Positions 11,701 to 22,233 of a DNA stretch of 64,000 nt are shown piece after piece. The position numbers were made by a program, and so were the translations under genes. Source of the DNA: Omphalotus guepiniiformis (taxonomy: Eukaryota > Basidiomycota > Agaricomycetes > Agaricales > Omphalotaceae); contig JAQOOI010000057.1 in NCBI GenBank assembly GCA_028554645.1, positions 248,001 through 312,000 of the forward strand, in the 5' to 3' direction. The notes below the pieces were generated by a model that was not told the origin of the DNA, did no database searches, and saw only the letters and a program-made list of their open reading frames with translations. Position 1 is the stretch's first letter; every line of letters starts with the position of its first letter.

Positions 11701-12669
11701 AGACGACTCTTACTTGATTTGAAGTGGTGTTCCAGACCTTAGACCAAGCCAGGCCATGACCCTCTCATACCAGCGAATCCTCCACGACACATGGTCGCTA
11801 CCGGCAGGAGCCTTACGTGCGTGCATCGCGCGCGCAATGCCACCAACCTGGGTGCCCATTCCAGTGCCAACAACAACACCCGTACCGCGACCCTTGCTGA
11901 CGCTGGTACTAGCAAACGCCATGTTTGTACGGTCACCGGTGCCGATGGCGACAGGCTCACCCGTCGGGCTTAGATCCGGCTTGAGAGGTTCAGTCGTTTT
12001 GATCACAGGCAACGCTTCACCAGTGAGAAGCGCTTCGTCGACCTCGAGATTGGCTACAGAGAGAAGACGAAGATCTGCTGGAACGACATCGCCTGCCTTG
12101 ACAATGACAATGTCACCAGGTACGACATCTCTTGCCGGAACACATATCGTTTCTCCATTTCTGACAACAACAGCGGTAGGAGAGGATAAGGAGCGAAGGG
12201 AGTCCATGGTCTTTTCCGCCTTGTACTCTTGGAAGAACCCAACGAACACGTTCAGTAGGATGACGGCTGTTATGATAGCCCCTTCGATCCAATCTTGGAC
12301 GCCAAAAGAAAGTGCCATCGCAGCGACGAGAACCAGAGTGAGTGCGTTGGCCATCTGGCGGAAGAGAACTTTCATCGCGGAGACACCTCCTTCACCTTCG
12401 AGCATGTTTTCCCCATATCTGTGAATGAATCGAATCAGATTTTTATGGAACGATCAGAATTGCATGAGACCATATTCTTCCAGTCTTGACAACGCATCTT
12501 TTTCAGATAGACCGTCCGATGCATGAGTTTGAAGCTTTTCAATAAGCGTCGATCGTTCAAGGAGATAGGCACGTTCAGCGAGTGAAGTACTCAATGTGTT
12601 GTTAGGGGGTACCAATGTCGATGAACGAGTATAAGCGCGACCATAATTTTTCCTGGAGAAAATACCCAT
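8746..12669 (-). CDS. P-type cation-exporting ATPase, ENA type (IID)
   Basis: A multi-exon gene read right to left. The N-terminal exon ends near 12465. The actuator region (about 12410-11750) has the LTGEALPV motif. The phosphorylation site is DKTGT (about 11230), the nucleotide-binding exon spans about 10877-10165, and the hinge motif TGDGVNDAPA lies near 9830. Transmembrane segment 4 carries IPESLIAVLTITMSVG and the actuator exon ends in GDRTNMAFASTSV; both are typical of fungal ENA sodium/potassium pumps rather than SERCA or PMR1. The last exon (to 8746) matches the ENA tail with a WEWG motif. ENA pumps export Na+ or K+ at the plasma membrane at high pH or salt. The first intron has an uncertain donor: the coding joint around EEYG/ENMLEGEGG is not a clean GT-AG at the obvious place. 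A His/Asp-rich insert (KQKHDHHDSTDEK) lies in the nucleotide-binding domain. Confidence 0.9.
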
Positions 12670-13593
12670 TGTATATGAGCTGAATTATCGATAAATGGGT
12701 GAATGTATGCGCACCAAAATGTCGTCCGTATTTAAGTCTTCACGTTGTCTTGGCGAAATATGCCTCCGGGGGCTGCCTGACTCAATTCATACTAGTTCTC
12801 CTAGAAAGTGGGGTACTGCGACCTGGGCCAAGCTTCAGACTCCCAGCTTTTTGAACCGCCAAGACGAGATGCGATTCTTAAGGGCTTTGAGGGGTGATAA
12901 GCATATGAATGAGAGGTCGGCCATAACTTGTATATCAACAGCTTCTAGACGTGCATTGGCAATGGTCTTCAGAGTATGGTGTCGATTTGGAGTCGCAGTC
13001 AGGTCGCAGCTTTGGCACAAGGGTGTGGCAGTAATTTTAATGTGGCTGTGCCATGTACTTGTGCATAGTTGTCTATAGCTTTGAAGTCTTACTTAAGGAC
13101 CCTTGGCTGACTTGGCGCCCTGGCATTCTCTTCCGAACTTCGGTCTTTTGTTCTCGACACTCGACAAATTAAATGGGTGCGCGCTTTGCGCGTTTCCTAC
13201 CGAAGGACAAGTGTATTGTACACGCAATGCAACATGATATTGGCACAGCTCTTCGTCGTACGAGCCGACCTTAGGCATCATCGTCAATTTGATTCGAGGC
13301 TGTAGCCGAAATCCATTTGTACATGCTGAACTTCAACATAGACGCTGGAGCGCTATAAAAGTCTTTTTCGTGGGACTGCACGACTTTGATGTCCCCTTCC
13401 AACCCAACTTCGAGCAAGCCGAATGAATCGAGCCATGATGCGGAGGAAGCAGCGAAACAGAACGGTGACGGGCCTGCCAACGCCCAGAAAACACACTCTG
13501 CGGAAAGAATAGATGAGCTTGGTGATAATACTTGATATCATATTTGACCTACATAGCTAACTTAAATTTTCTTCTCCTACAGAAGATAGCGTG
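12670..13593. other. Divergent promoter region between ATPase and EF-hand/ZZ gene
   Basis: About 0.9 kb lies between two genes transcribed away from each other, so it probably holds both promoters. A pyrimidine-rich stretch ending in CTACAG just before the start codon at 13594 could be the acceptor of a 5'-UTR intron. No gene or repeat was recognised. Confidence 0.45.
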
Positions 13594-16500
13594 ATGAGCG
13601 CCGACTCGACCAAATACTCTCAAGCTGCCTCCAGCTTCTATGCAAATAATCAGGATAGTTTCACCAAAACGGCATCAAACTTAGCGTCAAATCCTGATAT
13701 CAAAGCAATGGAGGAAAAGGTCAAGAACTTTGCCGCATCTAGTCAAGTTCTTATGAACGTGCTGGATGACGTTCGCAGAATTCATCCTTTTGTCGGTATG
13801 AGTCACTCATACACGACTGGTAGTCGGATTTGCGTTAACGTTGCTTGAAAGATGTCGCCGTTATCGCTTTCAAGGCCGTTGTAACATTGGAACTCAAGCG
13901 CCGAGACAACGATCAGAAGGTCATCGTTTTGCAGGTCAAGATGCAAGATATGATGGAAGTTTTCGTTCAGTGAGACTTCTAGCTCAATATATGCGTTCTC
14001 TTCTCACGCAGACTCTCAAGACTTCGCATCGTAGCTCCAAAACAAAAAGATCCTAGTCAACGATTTACAGTAGCGGAACGCCTGAGGAGGCTTTGTGACA
14101 CGATTGCGGACGATATCCGAGCTTGTGGAAATCTTTGCGATACGTATTCAAAAAAGAGAACTCTTGGTAATCAACTAGGAATGTGAAGAGATGATACTGA
14201 TCTTGTTTTGACGTCAGTGAAATTTCTCAAGAGCCCGATTTATGAAGCTCGTTTGGCCGATTTTGCCGGAACATTCTCAGAGCGAGAAAAGGAGCTGGAG
14301 CTTGCTTTACAGGTGTTTACTGCACATGGCGTCAGCGCTGCAAACAAAGCCCTTGCCGACGTTCAAAGCAACTTACAATCAACTCAAGAGAGTATCAAGC
14401 TTATATTTGAGAAACTACAGACGCCTCTCGAGAAAGAGATCAAAAAGTTCATAGACTCCAAAGGTGGTCCTGAAAAATGCGCACGAGATGACCGTGCCCT
14501 TAGAGAATTGATTGTCTTACGGTTGTACGGGTTGGTGTTTTGATATTGGTCTACATAAGCAAGTCCCTGACGCATATGAGATAGCATACAGGATCAATCA
14601 GAAGCAGCGGACGCTCGACCGGTACCGGTACCGGCATGGTATGTGCAACCGCCTACGATACCACAAGCACCCATCATACCTAGTCCGAACTATGGAGTTC
14701 CTATCGTACCGAGCCCAAACTATGGATCGACTGCCGTACCGAGCCCAAACTACGGATCGACTGCCGTACCATATATGCCCAGCCCGCAATATGGTATGGG
14801 TTCTAATTCTAGTCCATACTACGGGTCGACTATCAACCCAAGTCCATTTCCGGCGACTACCCCGATGTACTACCCGCAGATGAACACAGTACCAGGTCTA
14901 TCTTATCAGCCTTCCTCAAATGTACCAAACCACTCTCGCCGTTCTCAATCTCAGACTCATGGAAACTCCTCGTCGTTTCAAAATGCTACCAATGCCCATG
15001 GTTATCGCGCATATAGTCAAGGTGATAGGTCTAGGTCGTATTCTACTCACTCGCAGACCCAAATACGAACGTCTTCTCCTACTCGTGTCTCGCGTTCTGC
15101 GTATGCTACTCCTTACTCGGATCCAATTCCCCTTCCAACAGTCGATGAAGGTGCTAATCCTGATGGCGCAGAACAAAACACTCGGGGTCGTACAGAGGAC
15201 GTGGGCGCAACTGCTAACCCAACTTCTTATGAACTCAGCGATCTCAAAGAGGAGCTCAGTATAGATTTGGATGCAGACTTGAATAAGAACATGCAGGTTT
15301 TTTTCCGAAAGTTGGATGTGCAGCAGAAGCAGCTCAGAGATATTGAGCATGCCGTTGTACGCCAGAGTGAGAGGGTGATCTCTGTGGTCCGAGAAGGGCC
15401 ACATGACCGAGTCACGGATCCGGTACGTGAATGTGGTGTTAAGAATGAGTCTTATTTGTTCAATTACCGCTGTAGGAGCTTCGTGAAATATGGAAAGAAA
15501 TGGTATGTCGGCGCCAATTTTAATGAAAAAGCCTCAAAATCATAAGCTCACGACGCATACAGGGATGGAAACTCGGTGTACCCGTCCTCGAATTTGTACT
15601 CACTTTACATGACTATTTTGTAGCCAAGTACAGTGATGCGGATTTTCTGGATGACTATTTTCATCGTACACCCTCACCTGGTTCCACAGCCCAAGAGCAA
15701 TCTGTCGCATTGAGAAATGCTTTCACTGTTGCAAAGAATCGAGCAGCGGAGAAATGGGCGTTAAAGCATATCAGCTTTGCGAATATCATTCCGCTGAAAG
15801 AAGCGTTTGATGCAGACGCTAGCGGTTTTGTAAGCGTCTGGGAAGCTAATAAAGTCGCGTCTTTACGGCCTAGAGATTGGAGGTAAGTGGCTGCGTGATT
15901 TGAATGAGTTCAACTTTAACTCGCAGTTTGGCATTTTTAGCTTCCTGCAGTGGTTAGCATACTGGGCAGCAGGTAAATACAGTCATCATTATTGTAAAAC
16001 CGCTCACGTTTACGAATAACTGGAACTGAAAGGCCGTCATTTCACAATCTGGAAATACAGACAAAAAATCAGGGCCATCCTCAGACAGATGTTTCTGCTA
16101 TTAGATGAAGTTCTACCCACCAACAGGTCAATCATAGATCTATATCTCGAATCTATGTACATTGTAGACCAACTTTTGTCGTCTACAATACCCTGCAAGG
16201 ATCAATTGGAGGATAGTCTTAAAGAAAAAGTACTCATCTATCAGCATGCTGAAGAAGAAGCAATGGAGCGGAAGCTCGAAGCTCTGAATTACGAGATTGA
16301 TGGACCTGATACTTTGGAACTGATCATTGGCCGATCCGAAATTGAACGGGTACGTGGCCTTTCTATGTCTTGGGTACGGATTTACAACCAAAACTTACAC
16401 TGTCTGGTTATTCAGAATTTGTTTCCGCTGCTCTTCCTTCTTCTGAGACGCCATCTTGCCACAATCCGAGCTGGGTGTACGGAGGTTCTGGATGTAGATG

Positions 16501-18681
16501 AGATGTTGTTGGCGGAACAATCCCTCGAGTACATTTACGATGGTATCGAATCCAGGGTTTCGACATTACAGAGTACGTTTTGGAAAGCTTTTTGCATTTT
16601 CACTCAAACCTGTTAACCGAGCGCATCCAGATCCTAACTGCACAGAATCCCGCTCATTTTGTGACTTTTGGCTTTGGGATGGTGAGCGGTTTCCGCATGA
16701 TTCTTGAGCGCTTTTGACATCCATTAGTACGCTACATACTACAACCAAGTGAACCCATACGAGCCCTCATCGTTTATATATCCAGAAGAGACCCAATCGG
16801 ACGAGGATTTGGATGAGTGGAAAGGCCATGTAGATCTGAGATATCCTTCTCCTCGCATGTTCCACACTTCACACGACGACTTTGACGTTCCCGATATTGA
16901 ATCATGCGTGTCAGGCGTAGAAGGATTTTGGACTGGCCATCTCTTCGATTCGTATTACAATTCCGTCCACGGAATGATACAAATTCGAATTGATACATGG
17001 AACTTTACCGACGGTCGATTTCGGGGTACGGGGAATTACTCAAAAGGTACTTTGTCGATTGAGGGCAAGATACAACTCGAGAAACTACAAGGAAAATTGG
17101 AAGCTACGTTACTTGGAGAACCGGATTACGAGAAAGACGGGAAGCTGCGTATCTACATCTGGGGCACTTTGGATATACTTCGAGAGATATCACAGAGGAA
17201 TTCAGTAAGTCTTCTTCAACCTCTTAATGACATTGATTGTGAATTGGGCTAGATCTCACGCACGCTACCTACTCAATACACAATCACTGGAGAATGGGGT
17301 CAAACACCAGACACTTCCCTCGGGTCTCTTTATATGAGTCAGACCCCTGCATGGGTATATCGTTACAGAACCCTGATCAGTCGATACGAAGATCGTCCTC
17401 TGTCTCTTTGGCGATTTGCATGCAATGCAGTCCTCCACCAAGTACGCTCCCGACATGGATATTTTGACAAGGAATTCATGACAGGCAAACTTCTTGATCT
17501 GAAACGTGGTGCTGAGCTCACTCGTTATCAGTACTTTCTCGACGCATTGAGTCCTCTCGATCAAGGAGAGATGAATAGGCTTCTTCTAATGTCTACTCCT
17601 TGGGACGCAAGACTTTTTCGGTCGATCGCACGATCGCACTTCTTCTGGGCTTCGTTACACTAGTGAGTTGGCCAAGAGTTAAATATTACCTTTCATACGT
17701 CTTCCCCCAAGGCTGATCAGATCCACAGTAAACTCACATGTTCTTCTTGTGACCGCATCATCCTTGGGCCTCGATTTCGAAGTCTTGATTATTATGGGAC
17801 AGAGTTGTGCCAAAGCTGCTTCCGACGACGTGAAGAATTAGTTGACGCGCCAATCATAAAGATAAGACACGTCCAACATGATAGAGATTCCATGAGATTT
17901 ATGACGCTCGCTCTCATTGCACCACCCACGGTTATTGTGGCACCAACACCCCCTCCTTCTCCTCCTTCTATGTATCCAACATCCGGCGGCTCCCGTCCTT
18001 TTGATACACCCTTTGATTCTCCTCCACCTGTGAAAGGAGGACCGAATCTAATTGGTGGAATGACCCCATCAAAACGCGTTCGTTTCGCACTCAGCTCATT
18101 CAAATCATCTCGCGCCTCCAGTACCTCTCCCACTTCGACCCGCTTTGAGCGTCTTCTAAGTGTTCCTCGGGTCCTCCGAACTCCCGACACAAGCGCCATG
18201 TCAACAACTGCAGACGATTTCAACAAGATAGACAGCGATATATTGACACCCGATATCTCTGCTTCTCCTTTGGTTCTGCAGTGTATCTCATGTGATAGTG
18301 ATATAAACTTGCAAATGGATATATTTTGGGTGTGCAAAGAATGTTATGAGTCATGGTCTCTGTCGTTCAGAGTTCTCTCTGATCTCACATACCCACATAG
18401 ATGAGTTAAAATACGGCCATAGTCACGAGTCAAACGCAACATTGGATCGTTACGAAGTTGTTGTTTGCACGGAGTGCGAACTCAAAGATCGAGCACCCCT
18501 TCGAGACGATGTGGGACACAGAGTCTCGCACTCTCTTATTCGACGGCCACTGCGACGAACGTACCACACGCCTAGCATACTTACAAGGAACGACAGCAAA
18601 CGCAAGATGGTGTTTGATTACTTGAAGGGGCTCTTCGGCGTGAAGGAAAGAAAGTTCGAATATAACTCAGAATCGGACTAA
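13594..18681 (+). CDS. Large EF-hand-like / ZZ zinc-finger protein, copy 1
   Basis: Many exons with short introns; the start ATG is at 13594 (an in-frame GTG three bases earlier is not used). Order of regions: an alpha-helical N-terminal part (13594-14550); a Pro/Ser/Tyr-rich linker with repeated PSPNYG (about 14690-14800); a helical part after 15560 with an EF-hand-like loop DADASGFVSVWEA (about 15810); a long helical middle (16089-16616); a globular segment with WKGHVDL, EGFWTGHL and TWNF (16749-17250); then a ZZ-like finger, CSSC...LCQSC, about 17735-17825. Further Cys pairs follow (CISC, VCKEC, CTEC) to the stop at 18681. Such EF-hand plus ZZ proteins are common and uncharacterised in Agaricomycetes; the ZZ module suggests protein binding. 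A highly similar second copy lies inverted at 58804-64000. Exact exon joints were not all resolved. Confidence 0.75.
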
Positions 18682-18857
18682 ATGTGTACATCATGCCAAG
18701 TTGGACGTGTAATCAATGTACCCTCTTAATCTATATGAACTGATTTCAGTATTAGAAAGAGACATTGTAATTTGAAGTTTATGCACAAATACTATATTAT
18801 GAATGTAACAACCCAGAAGTAAAATGTAAAAACCATCTTTTGCGTATTGTTCTTTGT

Positions 18858-19439
18858 TCACGGCTCATCAAAACCGACAAAACTATCAATTCCACTAGCC
18901 ACTCCTTGCACAATTCCTGTTGGAGCTGGGTCATCACTATTCTCGACCGTCTTTCCTTCAGCATTTCCCCGTAATAGCTCTTCGACAGCAGGCTTTCCCG
19001 TTTCCTTCTCCTTGATTGACGACAAACTCGCTGGAGGAACATATTCCCTCACAGCACTTGCAACCGCCTTCGCCAGATCCTGAGAAGGCATCCCCAACGC
19101 TTCAGCTAAAGCATTAATCCGATCCTCCACGGTATCTTCGTGAACGTGTTTTGAACCTTTCCCGCTACCCCGTGCATTTCTCCCAGCATCAAACGAGGGA
19201 GGTTTCTTCCCTATTGCCAAGTTCCACCACCCGCCAACCTCCCCTTTCCACTGCACCACGCGATACGAATAATATGCTGTGAGAAGTGCGGTGATGAGAG
19301 CAAGAATATATATGAATTTATTGAGACGAGTCGTGTATAATGGTGGTTTAACGCGCTTGATGGCCTTTCCTTGCCGTGCTGGTGGAAGGTCTGACTTGGA
19401 TGCGAGTGATGGCGATGAAGTACGATTACGCGTAGACAT
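18858..19439 (-). CDS. Small single-pass membrane protein, unknown function
   Basis: A single-exon frame of 193 codons. The N-terminal part is basic and Ser-rich, followed by one hydrophobic segment of about 20 residues (FIYILALITALLTAYYSY, about residues 43-60). A soluble tail follows that contains a predicted helix (EDRINALAEALGM) and an acidic end. The positive N-terminal flank fits an N-in orientation with the tail outside the cytosol or in an organelle lumen; this is inference. It lies 3' to 3' with the EF-hand/ZZ gene and head to head with the AKR gene at 19896. I do not recognise the family. Confidence 0.65.
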   Translation of the reverse strand: MSTRNRTSSPSLASKSDLPPARQGKAIKRVKPPLYTTRLNKFIYILALITALLTAYYSYRVVQWKGEVGGWWNLAIGKKPPSFDAGRNARGSGKGSKHVHEDTVEDRINALAEALGMPSQDLAKAVASAVREYVPPASLSSIKEKETGKPAVEELLRGNAEGKTVENSDDPAPTGIVQGVASGIDSFVGFDEP

Positions 19440-19895
19440 GATGCTGGAGTATCTCGAATGAATAAAATCTTACAAATTGAAAGGCAGAAACGACTTACGA
19501 GTTCACTTGAATGAAAGTGGTGTACTTAGCCCAAGGTCGAGGTGAGTGTTTTTGTATGACCGCGAAATATTCGTGATGTCATCAACGCGTCACTGAAGGT
19601 CACTGACTGCCCCACAGCTCTGTAGACTCATCACGGGGCCTAGCCATGTACCTTTTAATGACCGGTCTATGACAAGGTTTTTTTTGACTACTCTCAATGA
19701 CCGAGCTTCGGATTGTAACCGAACGAGCGTGTTGAACGGTTTTACAACGCTATTTACTCTCTGACTCGTGCTTGCGCGGCCTTCATAACTTGACATTAAT
19801 CAAGTGCATAATTTGCAATGGCTTTTCGGAAAGCAACCGAAGGGCCTAGTATATCTTTGCTCTGACTGCACCGCTTTCGAATTTCAAGCACAACA
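19440..19895. other. Divergent promoter region (membrane protein / AKR)
   Basis: About 450 bp between two start codons. No repeat or further gene was seen; it must hold both promoters. Confidence 0.45.
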
Positions 19896-20406
19896 ATGAG
19901 CTCAGTCTCGTATCAGAAACTTGGGTCTTCAGGATTGAGGGTGTCTGTCCCTATTGTGAGTCATTTCATGACATCCAGAGTGGTGAATCTGATTGTAAAA
20001 TTAGCTTGGGGCAATGAGTTTCGGGAGTTCTAACTGGATGGTATGTTTCTTTTCGGCTCACAGGCGCTCAACATGAAGCGCTCAAGCCTATTAAATGCGT
20101 CTTTTATTAGCCTTGGGTACTCGATGAAGAACAGGCAATCGAAGTCTTGAAAGCAGCTTGGGATCGCGGTATAAATACCATCGACACTGCCAACTCGTAT
20201 TCAAACGGTGAATCTGAACGTATCATAGGCAAATTCATCAAGAAGGTAATGTAATATAGTCTCCTCATGCCAAACACATTTTTTTGACATTGTTACTCTT
20301 TATATAGTACAACATTCCGCGCTCTCAAATCGTCATTGCAACGAAATGTCATCATTTAGTTGCGAATTCAACCAACTCACTCCCTTGGACTCTTCCCCCG
20401 GCTAAT

Positions 20407-20449
20407 GGATGACCTCCCGTGGGCATTTCTAAACTAAATCCTTTTCTAA
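20407..20449 (+). repeat. Left terminal inverted repeat of PIF/Harbinger, before Ngaro insertion
   Basis: The outer 16 bases are an exact inverse of 30167-30182. The repeat is cut by the Ngaro insertion at 20450 and continues at 25815. Confidence 0.85.
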
Positions 20450-20887
20450 TCGAGTTTAAAAGAGATTTTACGCTAGTTCAATCGCAAGGTGAGCATCATT
20501 TAGCCAACAAACCTTTACAACGCCTGACCGTGTCAGGCGTTAGACCCTATCGTGGGTCACGTACGTGGGCACTTGTTGCCGGGCATCGTATGCCGCGTAA
20601 ACTGGCACCGTGTGCCGCGTCGTGAGCACCGTGTGCCACGAAAATGGCATCGTATGCCCGCGAAGTCATGGCATTTCGGCTGTGCAATCTTGGAGATTTC
20701 GTCTCGGTCATTTTGGACATAGTTCTTTCTCTTTATGTTTAATTTTTCATTTAGATAGGCAGACGGACAGTAAGACAAAGGTCTTACCACCCCTTGTCTT
20801 CACTCGTTCGTCTGCAGGTATGTTGTATCTCATACGGACTACTCTTTGGACTTATTCATTTCGTATGAAGTTGTACAGATTTCGTTA
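20450..20887 (+). repeat. Ngaro copy 1 split repeat A1
   Basis: 438 bp, nearly identical to 25278-25715. It carries a cluster of short hairpins with apex CGT (20519-20657) and a purine/pyrimidine-rich stretch before the Gag ORF. It presumably holds the promoter. Confidence 0.9.
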
Positions 20888-20928
20888 TATTGAATCGCAA
20901 TTCCATCGATTGTAAAATCTCAACTATT

Positions 20929-22233
20929 ATGACCGATGTACCCTCAACCGGACCATCCCAAACTCAGTCTGGGGCAACGGATAACGGATCATCCGACCAC
21001 AATCCTACCCCCGGTCAGTCTGCTCAAACGGATGAGTTCCAACCCGAGGGATTGGACTTCAATGCCGACGCAGTCACTCGCGTTGAGACTGTCGTTGAAT
21101 CCTTTAGACAGGGAAGAATCAGTAAACCCGCCATTATGCGAGAGATCACCTCCCTTGTGCTGGAACTGCATACAGGCAGCAATGACGAGTGCACAGGCGT
21201 TATCGAGTCCTTCATGGAGCATGTCGAAAACATCGATGCAGCGAGGAAAGAGGCCGCACGACATGGGGAACAAGCAGGAGGGGAACATCCTCTGCAAGAG
21301 GGTGAAACTGTCTCAACCCCTCATGCAGGAGTCGACGTCGAAGTCACCGGAACGGTTGATCAACAGGCTATTCGACCAACCATTGAAAAACGGCGCCATC
21401 ATCAGGTCAGATCACGATCATCATCCCCAGAGGACACTGAGCCAGAGGTTAAGCGGCACAAAGTCGACGAAGATATGTTCCCTTGGCTCGTCGACGACGT
21501 TATCCGAACCGCAACTCTTTCACCGCATAAGCAGCGAACATACGAGCTCGTCCAAAACTACATGCAGAACATTAAGTTCAGTAAGCAGAGGGTTATCTCC
21601 GCGCTCACCTGTCCCAGTTATCCCGATTCCGAATGGGGTCCACTCCTTGAAGGAAGGGCAGCAAATTTTGATGCCATCCTTGGAAGTCTACACTCCGCTG
21701 TTATTAGCAAAGACCGCGTCGAGAAATTGGGGGATAGACTTGAGTTGCGAGTCACGGGAGAACCGGACATCAGCAAGAGTGTTAAGTCCCAAGGGGACTG
21801 GATCAACGCTTTCGGAGTCTATCGAAAGGCAGTCCTCTTTGCCTTCCCGCATCGCGGAGGTGAATTGGAAGTCTGGTACGAACACGTTACTTCACTCTTC
21901 TCAGCCGTCAGCCCTATTATCCACGGACGAGTCATATCCTACGACAAAGCCGCCCGTAAATATATCGGAAGTCGGCGAGATTTGTCCCTTGAAGACGTTA
22001 GCAGCATCATCCATCTTAAAACCGCCCACATCGATGCCTACGGAATTGGAGTCTATGACGGAGACGCCAGCGGCTCGAAGAAAGCGCGAAAGATTAGGCA
22101 GGGAGATCCTTGTCGAAAGTGGAATGCCGGGCTATGCAAGTTGGGAGGAAAGTGTAAATACCCACATGTATGCGACAAATGTCATCAATCAGGACACGTC
22201 TCTACCGATTGTAGGACAGAAGGAAAGAAGTGA
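20929..22233 (+). CDS. Ngaro copy 1 ORF1, Gag-like protein with zinc knuckle
   Basis: 434 codons from the ATG at 20929; an upstream in-frame TTG is not used as start. The N-terminal half is acidic and low-complexity, the middle is helical, and the C terminus has a CCCH-like stretch (CRKWNAGLCKLGGKCKYPH) followed directly by a zinc knuckle CDKCHQSGHVSTDC of C-x2-C-x4-H-x4-C form. These would bind the element RNA in particles. The homologous but broken copy is at 37621-38902 on the minus strand. The stop at 22231 lies inside the open frame of ORF2. Confidence 0.85.
   Translation: MTDVPSTGPSQTQSGATDNGSSDHNPTPGQSAQTDEFQPEGLDFNADAVTRVETVVESFRQGRISKPAIMREITSLVLELHTGSNDECTGVIESFMEHVENIDAARKEAARHGEQAGGEHPLQEGETVSTPHAGVDVEVTGTVDQQAIRPTIEKRRHHQVRSRSSSPEDTEPEVKRHKVDEDMFPWLVDDVIRTATLSPHKQRTYELVQNYMQNIKFSKQRVISALTCPSYPDSEWGPLLEGRAANFDAILGSLHSAVISKDRVEKLGDRLELRVTGEPDISKSVKSQGDWINAFGVYRKAVLFAFPHRGGELEVWYEHVTSLFSAVSPIIHGRVISYDKAARKYIGSRRDLSLEDVSSIIHLKTAHIDAYGIGVYDGDASGSKKARKIRQGDPCRKWNAGLCKLGGKCKYPHVCDKCHQSGHVSTDCRTEGKK

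Noticed and set aside
11756..12424. 222-codon frame on the plus strand
   Set aside because: It is antisense to the conserved actuator exon of the ATPase and has no recognisable motif.
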